64,000 nucleotides of DNA, taken from positions 62,001 through 126,000 of the forward strand of contig NZ_JACJPO010000044.1 in the NCBI RefSeq assembly GCF_014696105.1, written 5' to 3'. The DNA is from Microcoleus sp. FACHB-1515. Its GTDB lineage: Bacteria > Cyanobacteriota > Cyanobacteriia > Elainellales > Elainellaceae. Each line of letters begins with the position of its first letter. The first letter of the stretch is position 1. Both the position numbers and the translations under genes were made by a program. The notes under the pieces were generated by a model. It made no database searches. It worked only from the letters and a program-made list of their open reading frames with translations, and was not told the DNA's origin. Positions 35,406 through 43,981 of the stretch are shown piece after piece.

Positions 35406-36512
35406 TCAAGTTGCGTCATCAATGAACGTGAACGGCGGCAGCGTCAAAGTTGCGCCATTTTGGAAGCCGATCGACACCCAGAAGCGTTCGGCATCCGTGC
35501 CAATCACCTGTGTAAACAAATAGTCTTGAGTGCGATCGTGCAGCACAGGTTCGGCCAAAACCTGCTCCGCATCTCGTACCTGAAGTTGAGTGCCGATCGG
35601 CAACGTGGCTCCGGGTTGCGCTCCTAAAACTAAAAGTAGCGTCCACTCCGAATCGGTTGCGGCTTTCCAAGTCATCGCATACAGTCGCAGCAGCGCGTCT
35701 TCGCACTGAAAATCGCGATAGCCGCCGCGAGCCTGTGGAAGTGCGTTGATTCTGCCCTGCTGCGTGAGTTGATGGAGTACCCGATTGAACTCCTCATTGG
35801 GCGATCGCATCGATCGCATCTCCAAACTAGGAGTCGGTGCGGGTAGAAGAATCCAGGCAAATTCTTGAGCAAGCTGATCGAGGCGATCGTTCAGCCACAG
35901 TCCAACATTAATTGCGCTCTGCGTAACGGTGTTTGCAATCGAACTCCTAGAAGCAGTGGGCGCAACGGTTGGCATTGCATCAGCATCCAAACAGCGTAAC
36001 CACAGCAGCAATCGATCGGGATTCGCGTCAAACAACTCAGTATTGAGCCAGTAGGTTTCACCGTCAGCCTGGATCGATCGCACCTGTTCAACTAACTGCG
36101 CCTGCTCGATCGCGCTGCGAATTTGAATTTGTCCTAGCTCTTCTAAAACTTCAACTAGAACGTACAGGTGAGGAGTGAAAGTCGATTCGATCGCGCTTTG
36201 GGAAATGGCAACTTCATCGGCTCCCAGTTCATCGGTTGCGATTAGATGAACCCTGAAATTGCCGATGCGTAGCTGACAGGGTTCTAGAGATCGATCGCTC
36301 AACATTCGCAGTTCAGGAGCGCGTTTTTGCAGCCAGTTCTCGATACCCATTTGCGCCAGCGTATTCAGATAAAGCTGCCACTGTTGCGCCTCGATCGATT
36401 CGCGCTGACTGATAGTGAGGGCGCGATCGATCTGGGCTTCGCTCAATGAAATAGTGTCAGGTGAAAGAAACATGGAATGGAGGCGTTCGGGGTTTGGAAT
36501 TAGTGAGTACAT
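35406..36512 (-). CDS. DUF1822-family protein
   Basis: The 368-residue soluble protein shows the pattern of DUF1822: an N-terminal region AQQWQLYLNTLAQMGIENWLQ, a central block with CQLRIGNFRVHLIATDE, and a C-terminal block with GTQLQVRDAEQVLAEPVL and FWVSIGFQNG. The family is cyanobacterial, is repeatedly found beside sigma-like regulators and CHAT/CHASE2 genes, and has no known biochemical role. The start at 36512 overlaps the regulator by 13 bp; an internal ATG at 36473 (MFLSPDTISL) is an alternative. The stop is two bases before the CHAT-CHASE2 start. Confidence 0.82.
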   Translation of the reverse strand: MYSLIPNPERLHSMFLSPDTISLSEAQIDRALTISQRESIEAQQWQLYLNTLAQMGIENWLQKRAPELRMLSDRSLEPCQLRIGNFRVHLIATDELGADEVAISQSAIESTFTPHLYVLVEVLEELGQIQIRSAIEQAQLVEQVRSIQADGETYWLNTELFDANPDRLLLWLRCLDADAMPTVAPTASRSSIANTVTQSAINVGLWLNDRLDQLAQEFAWILLPAPTPSLEMRSMRSPNEEFNRVLHQLTQQGRINALPQARGGYRDFQCEDALLRLYAMTWKAATDSEWTLLLVLGAQPGATLPIGTQLQVRDAEQVLAEPVLHDRTQDYLFTQVIGTDAERFWVSIGFQNGATLTLPPFTFIDDAT

Positions 36513-37840
36513 AGAGCAATGTTCTGAGTTTTAAGATAGCGACAAAGGCGGCGAGAAAACAAACTATTGCGCGGCTGATTTGGCGTATTGGCTTCGGCAG
36601 CAGCGGCGGCAATGATTGGGTCAATTTGCTCTAGCAAAATTGTGTCAAGCTGCTGATCGATCGCTTCCAGGCGCGATCGACTGCTGTAGGTTTCGGCTAA
36701 TGCTTTGACGCGATCGCGCAGCTTCAGCAGCAAGGTTTGTCGCACACTGGCACGAAGTTGATCAAGCTCTAGCAAACGAGAAACAGTGGACTGTGTGCCA
36801 AGCTGCATTTCTTTGGCAATTCTGCCCATCGATCGACTTTCGCAGTGAAACAGGCAGAGTGCAGGCAAAAACTTTGCGGCTTTGTCCGGCTTTTTCTTCT
36901 GATGGTACTGAGTGACCACTTCTGTCAGCGATGCTTCTAGACATTCCAACAAATCTTGTCGATAGCGGTTGAGCAGTTCATTTTCAGAATTGTCTTCAGG
37001 GGCAGATTGCTCAATCAAAGCGTGATTATTGGAGTCATCGATCGAAATTGTTTCAGGACAGCGATTTTGTCGAATCAACTGTGCCAAATCTTGTAGTTCT
37101 TCTAGCAGTTGTTTGGCAGAATATTGAAGATTTTGCGATCGAAGATAGCTCATCATCTCGTCAATCTGCTCTACTGTGGGTTCTGCATATTTGCGGCGCG
37201 ACTGACTGCCAAGCTCACGGAGGCGATCGCGACGATAGATTTGGTGATAAGCCGTGAGTAAATGCACCTTTTTTTGAATTTCACTGTCCGGCAAGCGAAA
37301 GGTATTTTTACAAAGTCGTCGCAAGCGATCGATCGGAATATTTAGCAGCGACCAATCACTCGCAATATAAATGCCGCAATTGAGCAAAAACGGATTTAGT
37401 TCGGCCATCACCAAGCGCTTTGTCCAGGTGCTAAGCTGACCTAAATTCAAATCAACGGTTTGCAGAATTCGAGTTGCTACTGATTGATAGTTGGAAGTTT
37501 GGCGGCGATCGAGTGGCAAGCGATCATCCAATACTAAACTGTACAAATCTGCCCAGGTAAACCCGCCTTTTTGCCCAAACTGAGCGACGAGTTCTCGACA
37601 AATCCAAGCGCTTTGATTGGAGATGAAGCAGCGCAGACAGGATTCTGCGGCTTGGCGATCGATTGCCGCTTTGCTTCGCACGATCGCGATGAGTTGCCGC
37701 TGCACCGAGGCATCTGCGATTTCTTCACCTGTGGAAAACTGCTGCTTAAAAAATGTTCGGGCAGGAGCAATGACTTCAACTCGGCGGTTGCCCGCCGCAT
37801 CAATGCCAACAAATTGCCAATATCTCAACGCCTCACCCAT
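36500..37840 (-). CDS. HTH-containing, sigma-70-region-4-like regulator
   Basis: The 446-residue protein has no signal or membrane segment. The N-terminal half is helical and unlike named domains; the C-terminal part (about residues 325-395) contains a helix-turn-helix (SMGRIAKEMQLGTQSTVSRLL) resembling sigma-70 region 4. Similar proteins in cyanobacteria are annotated as sigma-70-like; regions 2 and 3 are not evident to me, so it may be a plain transcription factor. It is the first gene of the seven-gene run, overlapping DUF1822. The island's direct repeat lies 76 bp upstream, so it may regulate its own operon and the other motif-bearing genes. Confidence 0.6.
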   Translation of the reverse strand: MGEALRYWQFVGIDAAGNRRVEVIAPARTFFKQQFSTGEEIADASVQRQLIAIVRSKAAIDRQAAESCLRCFISNQSAWICRELVAQFGQKGGFTWADLYSLVLDDRLPLDRRQTSNYQSVATRILQTVDLNLGQLSTWTKRLVMAELNPFLLNCGIYIASDWSLLNIPIDRLRRLCKNTFRLPDSEIQKKVHLLTAYHQIYRRDRLRELGSQSRRKYAEPTVEQIDEMMSYLRSQNLQYSAKQLLEELQDLAQLIRQNRCPETISIDDSNNHALIEQSAPEDNSENELLNRYRQDLLECLEASLTEVVTQYHQKKKPDKAAKFLPALCLFHCESRSMGRIAKEMQLGTQSTVSRLLELDQLRASVRQTLLLKLRDRVKALAETYSSRSRLEAIDQQLDTILLEQIDPIIAAAAAEANTPNQPRNSLFSRRLCRYLKTQNIALCTH

Positions 37841-37913
37841 ACGGTTGCCTTTTGTGATTGTCAGTTTGGTGTTGTGTCGGGAACTGTCCTGAGCGGCTGA
37901 CTCCCTCGCTGTT

Positions 37914-37946
37914 CATATCTATCTGAGCGGAGCAGTCACCTATGCA
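37914..37946 (-). promoter_or_regulatory. 21-bp direct repeat upstream of the caspase operon
   Basis: On the minus strand CTGCATAGGTG is followed by AGATAGATATG with cores 21 bp apart, the second (TAGAT) slightly diverged. It lies in the 114-bp gap before the regulator gene and so should drive or control the seven-gene operon. Confidence 0.55.
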
Positions 37947-37954
37947 GGTCGCGA

Positions 37955-40819
37955 TTAGAAGGTGGCGATCGATCGCCAGTCGCCAGAAAAGATAAACCCT
38001 GCCCAGTAGTAGGGATGTTGGTAGAAGGGAGCTTGCAGCATTTCTCGCTGGACGGCTCGCAGGGCGGCACTGCGGTTTTCACCGCGCTGGAGTCGTTCAT
38101 AGTAGAGCGACATCAGTTGGCTCGTGCCGTGATCATCGACTTTCCATAAGCTCATCAGTTGGCTTTCGGCTCCGGCCATCACGAAGGCGCGACGCAGGCC
38201 GTAGACTCCTTCACCGTTGATCACGTCGCCCAGCCCAGTTTCGCAGGCGGACATGACAACCAGTTCCGTGCCGCGCAAATCGAGATTGGTCACTTCCAGC
38301 GCGGTGAGTACGCCGTCTTCTGTGCCGCCGCCTTGACGCGGGTTGAAGCCTGCCATAGCCAAGCCCGATCGCAACAGCGGATTTTCGTTGCTCTGGCGAA
38401 CATTTGGACTCGCTGAAAATTGATCGCCCGTGAACACAGGCGCGATCGTGCCATCTCCACCTCTGGCATTGGGCGGCACAAACTCGACATCTTCGAGAAA
38501 GAAGCCGTGTGTCGCCAGATGCAAAATGCTGGGAGATTGCAGCCGCTTGAGCGTGTTTTCGGTCGCTTGCGTTCCGGTTAAAACGGTGAGGTTGGGCAGC
38601 AGGGGCGCGATCGCTTCGGCTTCGGTTTGCGTTCCGGGCAGCGGGTCAAATCGCAGGGCAGTGATGTCGCTCGATCGCTGATCGGTGCTGCGAGTGGAGG
38701 CAGGTTGAGCGATGGCGATCGCTGCAATCTGAGTGCTGCCCGGATCGTCGTAGTCGGGATTGGCAAAGAGAACGGGAGCCGAACGGCTGGGCGCTTCGAG
38801 TTGCAGCTTGAGCAGGTCGCGCCCCGATGTGAGATAGGTGAAGTCGTAGGATTCGAGCAGGTAGCGATCGTTCTCATCCTTCAGTGCCGCAAACGGAATC
38901 AAATTAAGCTGACCGTCCGGCGAAATCAGAATGTGCGTTTTGTCTCCCAACAGCGATCGAATCGGCTGCATCACAAGCTGATCAAGCCGCCTTGCTGCCC
39001 CTTGCGGATTTTGAGTGGGCGATCGCAAGCCTTGCCGCAACACGGCGATTTGTCGATCGATCGGTTCTGCTTCGCCTAAATCGACAGCTTGCGGGTCGCC
39101 CGTCTTGTGCAGCACATAGGCGGCATAGCGGGGAGTGCCGAATCGCTCAAAGTAACTGGCTCTAGGGTTGAACGGATTGTATTGCACCAGTTCCACAAGG
39201 GCAGCATCAGCGGGAATCAAAATTTGGACAGATTCGATCGTCACAGGCTCGACTTCAGCTCGAAATTCAGCGCTACGTTGTGCCAGTTGATTTTCTAGCT
39301 GCTCGGCTTGCATTTGCAGGGCAGTCACTTGAGTGCGGTATTGTTCAGGTGAGTAGTTGCCCAAGCCGCCAAACAGCAGCGTTGCCAGTTGTGTATTGGT
39401 CACTTGCAGTTGATTCAACTGCGTTTGATCGGGCGGGCTGAGGTTTTGCCGTAGCTGTTGCAAGCTGTCTGTAACCGCATCCAAAACGCGCCCTTTGCGC
39501 CGCAGCACGGTTGTTAGCGCGAGTTCTGCGGCTTCTGAGTGGGTAGTTGCGGCTTGCAGATGCAGCGAAATTGCCCAACTCGCTGTTCCTTGCAACGTGG
39601 CAATGTAAGCACGTTTGCGAGCTTCTGAGCCAGTTAAGAAGGTGACTGCAAGATTGGTTTCGTCAACTTCCATGCCGCGACGCAGCCAATCTAAAGCACG
39701 AGTATAGTTGCCTTGCGCTTGGTACAGCCCTGCAAAGTTGTTGAAGGTAGCGGCAACAAGCGGATGATTCGCTCCGAGGGCAGCCTCTCGGATTGAAAGC
39801 ACTTGCTGGTAAAGCGGTTCTGCTTGAGCATAGTTGCCTTGCATTTGATACAGCGATGCCAAGTTGTTGAGTGCAGTGGCAACAAATGGATGATCGACTC
39901 CCAACGCTGCTTCCCCAATTGAAAGCGATCGCTCAAACAGCGGTTCTGCCTGAGCATAGTTGCCTTGCTTTAGGTACAGCGATGCCAAGCCATTGAGAAT
40001 TAGGGCAATGTTAGGGTGATCGAGTCCCCATGTTGCTTCTAATATCGAAAGCGATCGCTGGTAGAGCCGCTCTGCTTCAACATAACCGCCCTGATCTTGG
40101 TACAGCAATGCCAAGTTGTTGAGGGTAGCGCCAACCAGCGGATGGTTAACTCCCCATGCTGCTTCTAATATCGAAAGCGATCGCTGGTAGAGCGGTTCTG
40201 CTTGAGCATAATTGCCTTGCTCTCGGTACAGTTCCGCTAAGTTATTGAGTGCAGTGGCAACATCAGGGTGATTGACTCCCCATGTTGCTTCCAAGATCGA
40301 AAGTGCTTGCTTAAACAGCGGTTCTGCCTCAACGTAATCACCTTGGTCTAGGTACAGTAGGGCCAAGTTATTGAGTGCAGTGGCAACATCAGGGTGATTG
40401 ACTCCCCATGTTGCTTCCAAGATCGAGCGCGATTGCTGATAGAGCGGTAACGCTTGAGCATAGTCGCCTTGCTCTCGGTACAGTTCTGCCAAGTTGTTGA
40501 GGCTGATGGCAACAAACGGATGATTGGCTCCTAGAATTCGCTCATAGATTTCGAGAGTCTGCTGGACTAGGAAAGTTGCTTCAGCATATTGTCCTTGCTG
40601 CTGAAGCTCCGATGCCTGTCTTGAGCGGCGATCGGCCTCCTGCAATTCCTGAGCTTCAGCACTGGTCACTTCAGGTTGTGAACCGCCTTCCGGTTTCGCC
40701 AAACTCGATCGCCCCTCCACCATCTGCCACGCAAAAATCATCACTAGCGTCAGCAAAACCGCCATGACTCGGCGCGGCCATTTTCGCAGGCGGAGCGATC
40801 GAAGATTATGGCGCAGCAT
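37955..40819 (-). CDS. Exported TPR-CHAT protease with kinesin-light-chain-type repeats
   Basis: From ATG 40819 the protein has 954 residues: an N-terminal signal anchor or signal peptide (MAVLLTLVMIFAWQMVEG), about nine 42-residue TPRs of the kinesin light chain type (NNLAELYREQGDYAQALPLYQ and variants, about residues 70-430), a helical linker, and a CHAT domain (about 640-954) with His in HLATHGFFLED and Cys in MSACETGLGD. The 42-residue repeats are unlike the 40-residue repeats of the other CHAT genes here, so it has a different origin. It is immediately upstream of the caspase operon but separated by 114 bp with its own promoter motif between. Confidence 0.88.
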   Translation of the reverse strand: MLRHNLRSLRLRKWPRRVMAVLLTLVMIFAWQMVEGRSSLAKPEGGSQPEVTSAEAQELQEADRRSRQASELQQQGQYAEATFLVQQTLEIYERILGANHPFVAISLNNLAELYREQGDYAQALPLYQQSRSILEATWGVNHPDVATALNNLALLYLDQGDYVEAEPLFKQALSILEATWGVNHPDVATALNNLAELYREQGNYAQAEPLYQRSLSILEAAWGVNHPLVGATLNNLALLYQDQGGYVEAERLYQRSLSILEATWGLDHPNIALILNGLASLYLKQGNYAQAEPLFERSLSIGEAALGVDHPFVATALNNLASLYQMQGNYAQAEPLYQQVLSIREAALGANHPLVAATFNNFAGLYQAQGNYTRALDWLRRGMEVDETNLAVTFLTGSEARKRAYIATLQGTASWAISLHLQAATTHSEAAELALTTVLRRKGRVLDAVTDSLQQLRQNLSPPDQTQLNQLQVTNTQLATLLFGGLGNYSPEQYRTQVTALQMQAEQLENQLAQRSAEFRAEVEPVTIESVQILIPADAALVELVQYNPFNPRASYFERFGTPRYAAYVLHKTGDPQAVDLGEAEPIDRQIAVLRQGLRSPTQNPQGAARRLDQLVMQPIRSLLGDKTHILISPDGQLNLIPFAALKDENDRYLLESYDFTYLTSGRDLLKLQLEAPSRSAPVLFANPDYDDPGSTQIAAIAIAQPASTRSTDQRSSDITALRFDPLPGTQTEAEAIAPLLPNLTVLTGTQATENTLKRLQSPSILHLATHGFFLEDVEFVPPNARGGDGTIAPVFTGDQFSASPNVRQSNENPLLRSGLAMAGFNPRQGGGTEDGVLTALEVTNLDLRGTELVVMSACETGLGDVINGEGVYGLRRAFVMAGAESQLMSLWKVDDHGTSQLMSLYYERLQRGENRSAALRAVQREMLQAPFYQHPYYWAGFIFSGDWRSIATF
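39680..40575 (-). repeat. 126-bp tandem repeats encoding TPRs
   Basis: Seven to eight units of 126 bp encode the TPRs of the gene above. Some neighbouring units are nearly identical in DNA: the stretch GTGGCAACATCAGGGTGATT recurs at about 40254 and 40380 in an almost unchanged context. This indicates recent unit duplication or gene conversion. Confidence 0.8.
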
Positions 40820-41156
40820 AAGGGGATTTTGAGTAGAGAGCGATCGAGCGAAATGATACACCCTTAGATATATTCCGAGATGTGGTGACCGACGCACGAA
40901 TGCAGAAAATCTTTGGAAAAGGCTTGAGCGCGATCGATTCGCACGGGTCGATCGGTTGATTTGACGCGCTCGATAGTAGCATTGCGGCAGACAAACAAAG
41001 TAAAAGGCGAGGGTGTATGGCAGTTTTCGAGGAGGGGCGATCGCATTTATTCTCTCGCCTCAATCAGGTCATGCAGGCGCGATCGCAGATGGTTGACCTC
41101 CAACAGCCAAGCTTTTCGTGAAAAAACAGCAAGCGATCGCTTGATCAAGAAATCAT
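40820..41156. other. Intergenic region upstream of the TPR-CHAT gene
   Basis: No gene is supported. CTGCAT followed by TCGTG occurs on the minus strand near 40904, resembling the first half of the island's direct repeat, but no second half lies 21 bp on, so it is not counted as a copy. Confidence 0.5.
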
Positions 41157-41570
41157 TTACCGCAGGCGATCGCGCCGCAATTGATGATAGGCAAACGTGC
41201 CTCGAACCGAGTTGGCAAAGGCGATGACAATTACCAAAGCAATCAGCAAATCGCTCATGGAAACAATCGGCTGAGTAAGTCGCGTTACCAGTTGCTCAGT
41301 TCCATACAGCACCAGCCCGCTCACCGCAGCACAGCGCGATTGATGCGCGATGCCGATTGCGATCGCCACAAAAACACCGATTCCCCAACCAAACCGAGCA
41401 TCAAACTGTGGCATTCCTGCACCCAAGCCACCAAACAAAATGACAACAAAGGCAAACATCGCCGTTGTGATGGCAACAAACATCGCGGCCATCATGCCCT
41501 GTTCCGCCGCTTGTCGGGCTGATTTGAGGCTGTCGATCGTCCACCAAAACTGGAATTTGCGAATCGTCAT
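41157..41570 (-). CDS. Small multi-pass membrane protein of unknown family
   Basis: The 137-residue product has about four hydrophobic segments (near residues 25-48, 62-75, 80-92 and 105-122), starting MTIRKFQFWWTIDSLKSARQ. It lacks recognisable motifs. It is on the same strand as the neighbouring protease genes and lies 183 bp downstream of the PPC/DUF4394 gene. I do not recognise the family. Confidence 0.6.
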   Translation of the reverse strand: MTIRKFQFWWTIDSLKSARQAAEQGMMAAMFVAITTAMFAFVVILFGGLGAGMPQFDARFGWGIGVFVAIAIGIAHQSRCAAVSGLVLYGTEQLVTRLTQPIVSMSDLLIALVIVIAFANSVRGTFAYHQLRRDRLR

Positions 41571-41753
41571 GCTGCACCTTCAGTTGGATTGGCTAGCAGG
41601 CGATCGAGGTGTAAATGTAGAATTCGTCCGCCGCTATCAGCATGTATTTCCAGCCGTTCCAGAGCTATGCAGCGATTTGACGCGATCGCGTTCTGTCAAA
41701 AGGCAATCGCCCTGCTGAACCGAGCGATCGCCACTGTGAATTAAAACGGCGAA

Positions 41754-43862
41754 TTAAACAGGTTGACCTGCCATCCCAATCAAGCGGTAGGGCACGCCGT
41801 TGCCAGAATCGACGATGGGCGTCACAGCAGTGGCGGCTCCGGTTGCCAGATCGATCGAGTAGACCGTGTCGTTGCTGGCGGCGTAGCCTCTGTTGACTCC
41901 GTTGGCATCGGTAAGAATGTCGAATCCGGTGGCGCGATCGAAATCCACGCCCAATCCACCCACCGTAAACAGGTCACCTTGATCGTTTTGCAGCACCAGC
42001 ACATCGCGATCGGTGTCGATGCCGTAGAGTGCCGTCGCGCTTGATCCTGCCACGTTGTTGCTGTAAGCCGAAGCCGTCACGCTGGGCACAAACCCCGCAT
42101 TGGCATCAACAAACGAATACAGCAACTCACCATCTGTACTGACGATCGCTCCGGTGAGCGGGTCAATTTGCTGGTTTTCGCCTGTTTCACTGACGAAACG
42201 AAGGCGATCGATCGACGGGTCGAAGTCGAAGCCCGGTGAAAATCCGGTGGTATCGACTGAGCCGACTCCAACCTGCGTGGCAGCTCCGGTTGTGAGGTTA
42301 ATGGTGTAGAGCTTGTCGGCACTGCTGAGGCCATACAGTTCTCCGGTGCCGGGACGAAAATCGATCGCGGTCATAGTTTCGCCCGCCGCCAGTCCGCTCA
42401 TGTCTACAAACGCCAGCAGTTTTCCCGGTTCAATCAAGTTAGGGTCAAGGGCAACCAGTCGATTGTTGTCGGCCAGGGCATACAGCGGCAACTCCTTGAG
42501 GCTGTAGCTCAGACGATAGTTGGTTGAGGCTGCACCATCGGCAAGGAAAACGCGCACATAGTAAGTACCGGGATTGAGATTGTTGAAGACGGCATCTGGA
42601 GTTGTGCCTGAATTGAGTGAACTGTCGATCAGGTTGCCATTGGCATCGAACAGTTGCAAATCGGCGTCAGCGCTGAGGCCATCAAGCTGCAAATCTAAAC
42701 GGCTGGCGACATCGAGATCGACCCGATACCAATCTTGCTCATTGGCCGCGATCGCATTACTGGTTGTCGAATCTGACTGAATCAAAACTGCGGTTTCGAT
42801 CGACTGAGTAAACGACTCAAACTGATAGTTAAACTCATATTGAGTGAAGGTTGTGCTGGTGGAAGAAACGCGCACATAGTAAATTCCAGTTGTCACATTG
42901 ACGTTGAGAAATTCCTGACTCGTGCTAAGGTTCGCAGAGGTCGCAATCACCGTGCCGCTGCTGTTAATGACTTCCAGATTAGCGTCCACACTCAACTGGC
43001 TCAGCGACAGCTTCAGCGTTCCGGTTGAAGTGACATCCACCTGATAGCAATCATTGGTATCCGATGCGCCGATCAAGCCAGAAATTGTCTGCTCAGTTGA
43101 AGTAATCTCGATCGATTCCGCCGTTTCGATCGAGTTGCCGTTTAACTGCACCTGTTGAAAGTCGAGGTTGAGTTTGAAGCGCGTTTCGCTGCGCTTGACG
43201 CGAATTTCAAGATAGTAAACGCCGGATTCCAACACTTGCGAAATGGACTCAGACCGATTGCCGCGCTGGTCTGAAGTAAACAAAACTTGGCGATCGCTGC
43301 CGTAAAGCGCAAACTCACAGTCGGCACTGAGTTTCTTCAAGGTGCTGCTGAAACTGGTGCGATCGACAACGGTGAATTTGTAGAATTCCGATCGGTTGCT
43401 GCGCGACGTAAAATCAACATCTTCGCGCAATGTAATTCGACCTGATAGAATTTCACTGCCGTTTTGCTCAATCTCGATCGCCCGCTCAAAGCTGCTGCCC
43501 TGTCGTTCAATTTCCGTTGTGGAAGTGGTGTTTGAAGCGTTCAACCGATAGCGAAAATCGCCTTCAATTCGACGAACTTCCAAGAAGTAGCGGCCTTTTT
43601 TCAGTCGTTCCAAAATTGATTCGGCTTCGCCGTCTGCCTCGTCGGAATTGGCAACAATTCTGCCCCTGCGATCGTACAGCACCAGTTCAGAATTGCCTTC
43701 AATGCGGTTGAGTGCAACTTGAACAGTTCGGCTTTGCGTCAGGTCGAATTGATACAAATCAAATTCATTGGTTTCGGTCAGTGAACCTTGAAGTTTAAGC
43801 TGATTACTCTGAAACCGAACGCGGGTTGCTTGGGCAAACAAACTAGCTGCATTCTGTGTCAT
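41754..43862 (-). CDS. PPC-repeat and DUF4394 exported protein
   Basis: The 702-residue protein contains four to five pre-peptidase C-terminal (PPC) beta-sandwich repeats of about 110 residues (residues 20-450; LYQFDLTQSRTVQVALNRIEG, YYLEIRVKR and similar) and a C-terminal DUF4394 domain (about 455-700; YGLSSADKLYTINLTTGAATQ, FDFDPSIDRLRFVSETGENQQ). DUF4394 repeats look like a beta-propeller. No classical signal peptide is evident, though PPC proteins are usually extracellular. It carries the direct-repeat motif 71 bp upstream. There is no peptidase domain, so it may be a surface or adhesive protein, or a substrate of the island's proteases. Confidence 0.8.
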   Translation of the reverse strand: MTQNAASLFAQATRVRFQSNQLKLQGSLTETNEFDLYQFDLTQSRTVQVALNRIEGNSELVLYDRRGRIVANSDEADGEAESILERLKKGRYFLEVRRIEGDFRYRLNASNTTSTTEIERQGSSFERAIEIEQNGSEILSGRITLREDVDFTSRSNRSEFYKFTVVDRTSFSSTLKKLSADCEFALYGSDRQVLFTSDQRGNRSESISQVLESGVYYLEIRVKRSETRFKLNLDFQQVQLNGNSIETAESIEITSTEQTISGLIGASDTNDCYQVDVTSTGTLKLSLSQLSVDANLEVINSSGTVIATSANLSTSQEFLNVNVTTGIYYVRVSSTSTTFTQYEFNYQFESFTQSIETAVLIQSDSTTSNAIAANEQDWYRVDLDVASRLDLQLDGLSADADLQLFDANGNLIDSSLNSGTTPDAVFNNLNPGTYYVRVFLADGAASTNYRLSYSLKELPLYALADNNRLVALDPNLIEPGKLLAFVDMSGLAAGETMTAIDFRPGTGELYGLSSADKLYTINLTTGAATQVGVGSVDTTGFSPGFDFDPSIDRLRFVSETGENQQIDPLTGAIVSTDGELLYSFVDANAGFVPSVTASAYSNNVAGSSATALYGIDTDRDVLVLQNDQGDLFTVGGLGVDFDRATGFDILTDANGVNRGYAASNDTVYSIDLATGAATAVTPIVDSGNGVPYRLIGMAGQPV

Positions 43863-43931
43863 GATTGTGTTTTTAGAAAATTGGTAGAGGCGAGAAGCGC
43901 AGCATTTCGATCGCTGCTGCTTGACTCATTT

Positions 43932-43965
43932 CCACCTATTTCCCACGCTTCTCAACCGATGCAGA
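43932..43965 (-). promoter_or_regulatory. 21-bp direct repeat upstream of PPC/DUF4394 gene
   Basis: On the minus strand CTGCATCGGTT and AAATAGGTGG have their cores exactly 21 bp apart. The second half matches the other copies perfectly. It lies between this gene and the CHAT gene that ends at 43982. Confidence 0.58.
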
Positions 43966-43981
43966 AAGGCGATCGCCCGTT

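Noticed and set aside
39680..40575. Regular repeat spacing resembling a CRISPR array
   Set aside because: The 126-bp period is in frame and encodes TPRs in a long gene; there are no short identical repeats with unique spacers.
40895..40930. Possible direct-repeat copy before the TPR-CHAT gene at 40819
   Set aside because: Only CTGCAT and GTG of the first half match and no second half is found at 21 bp.
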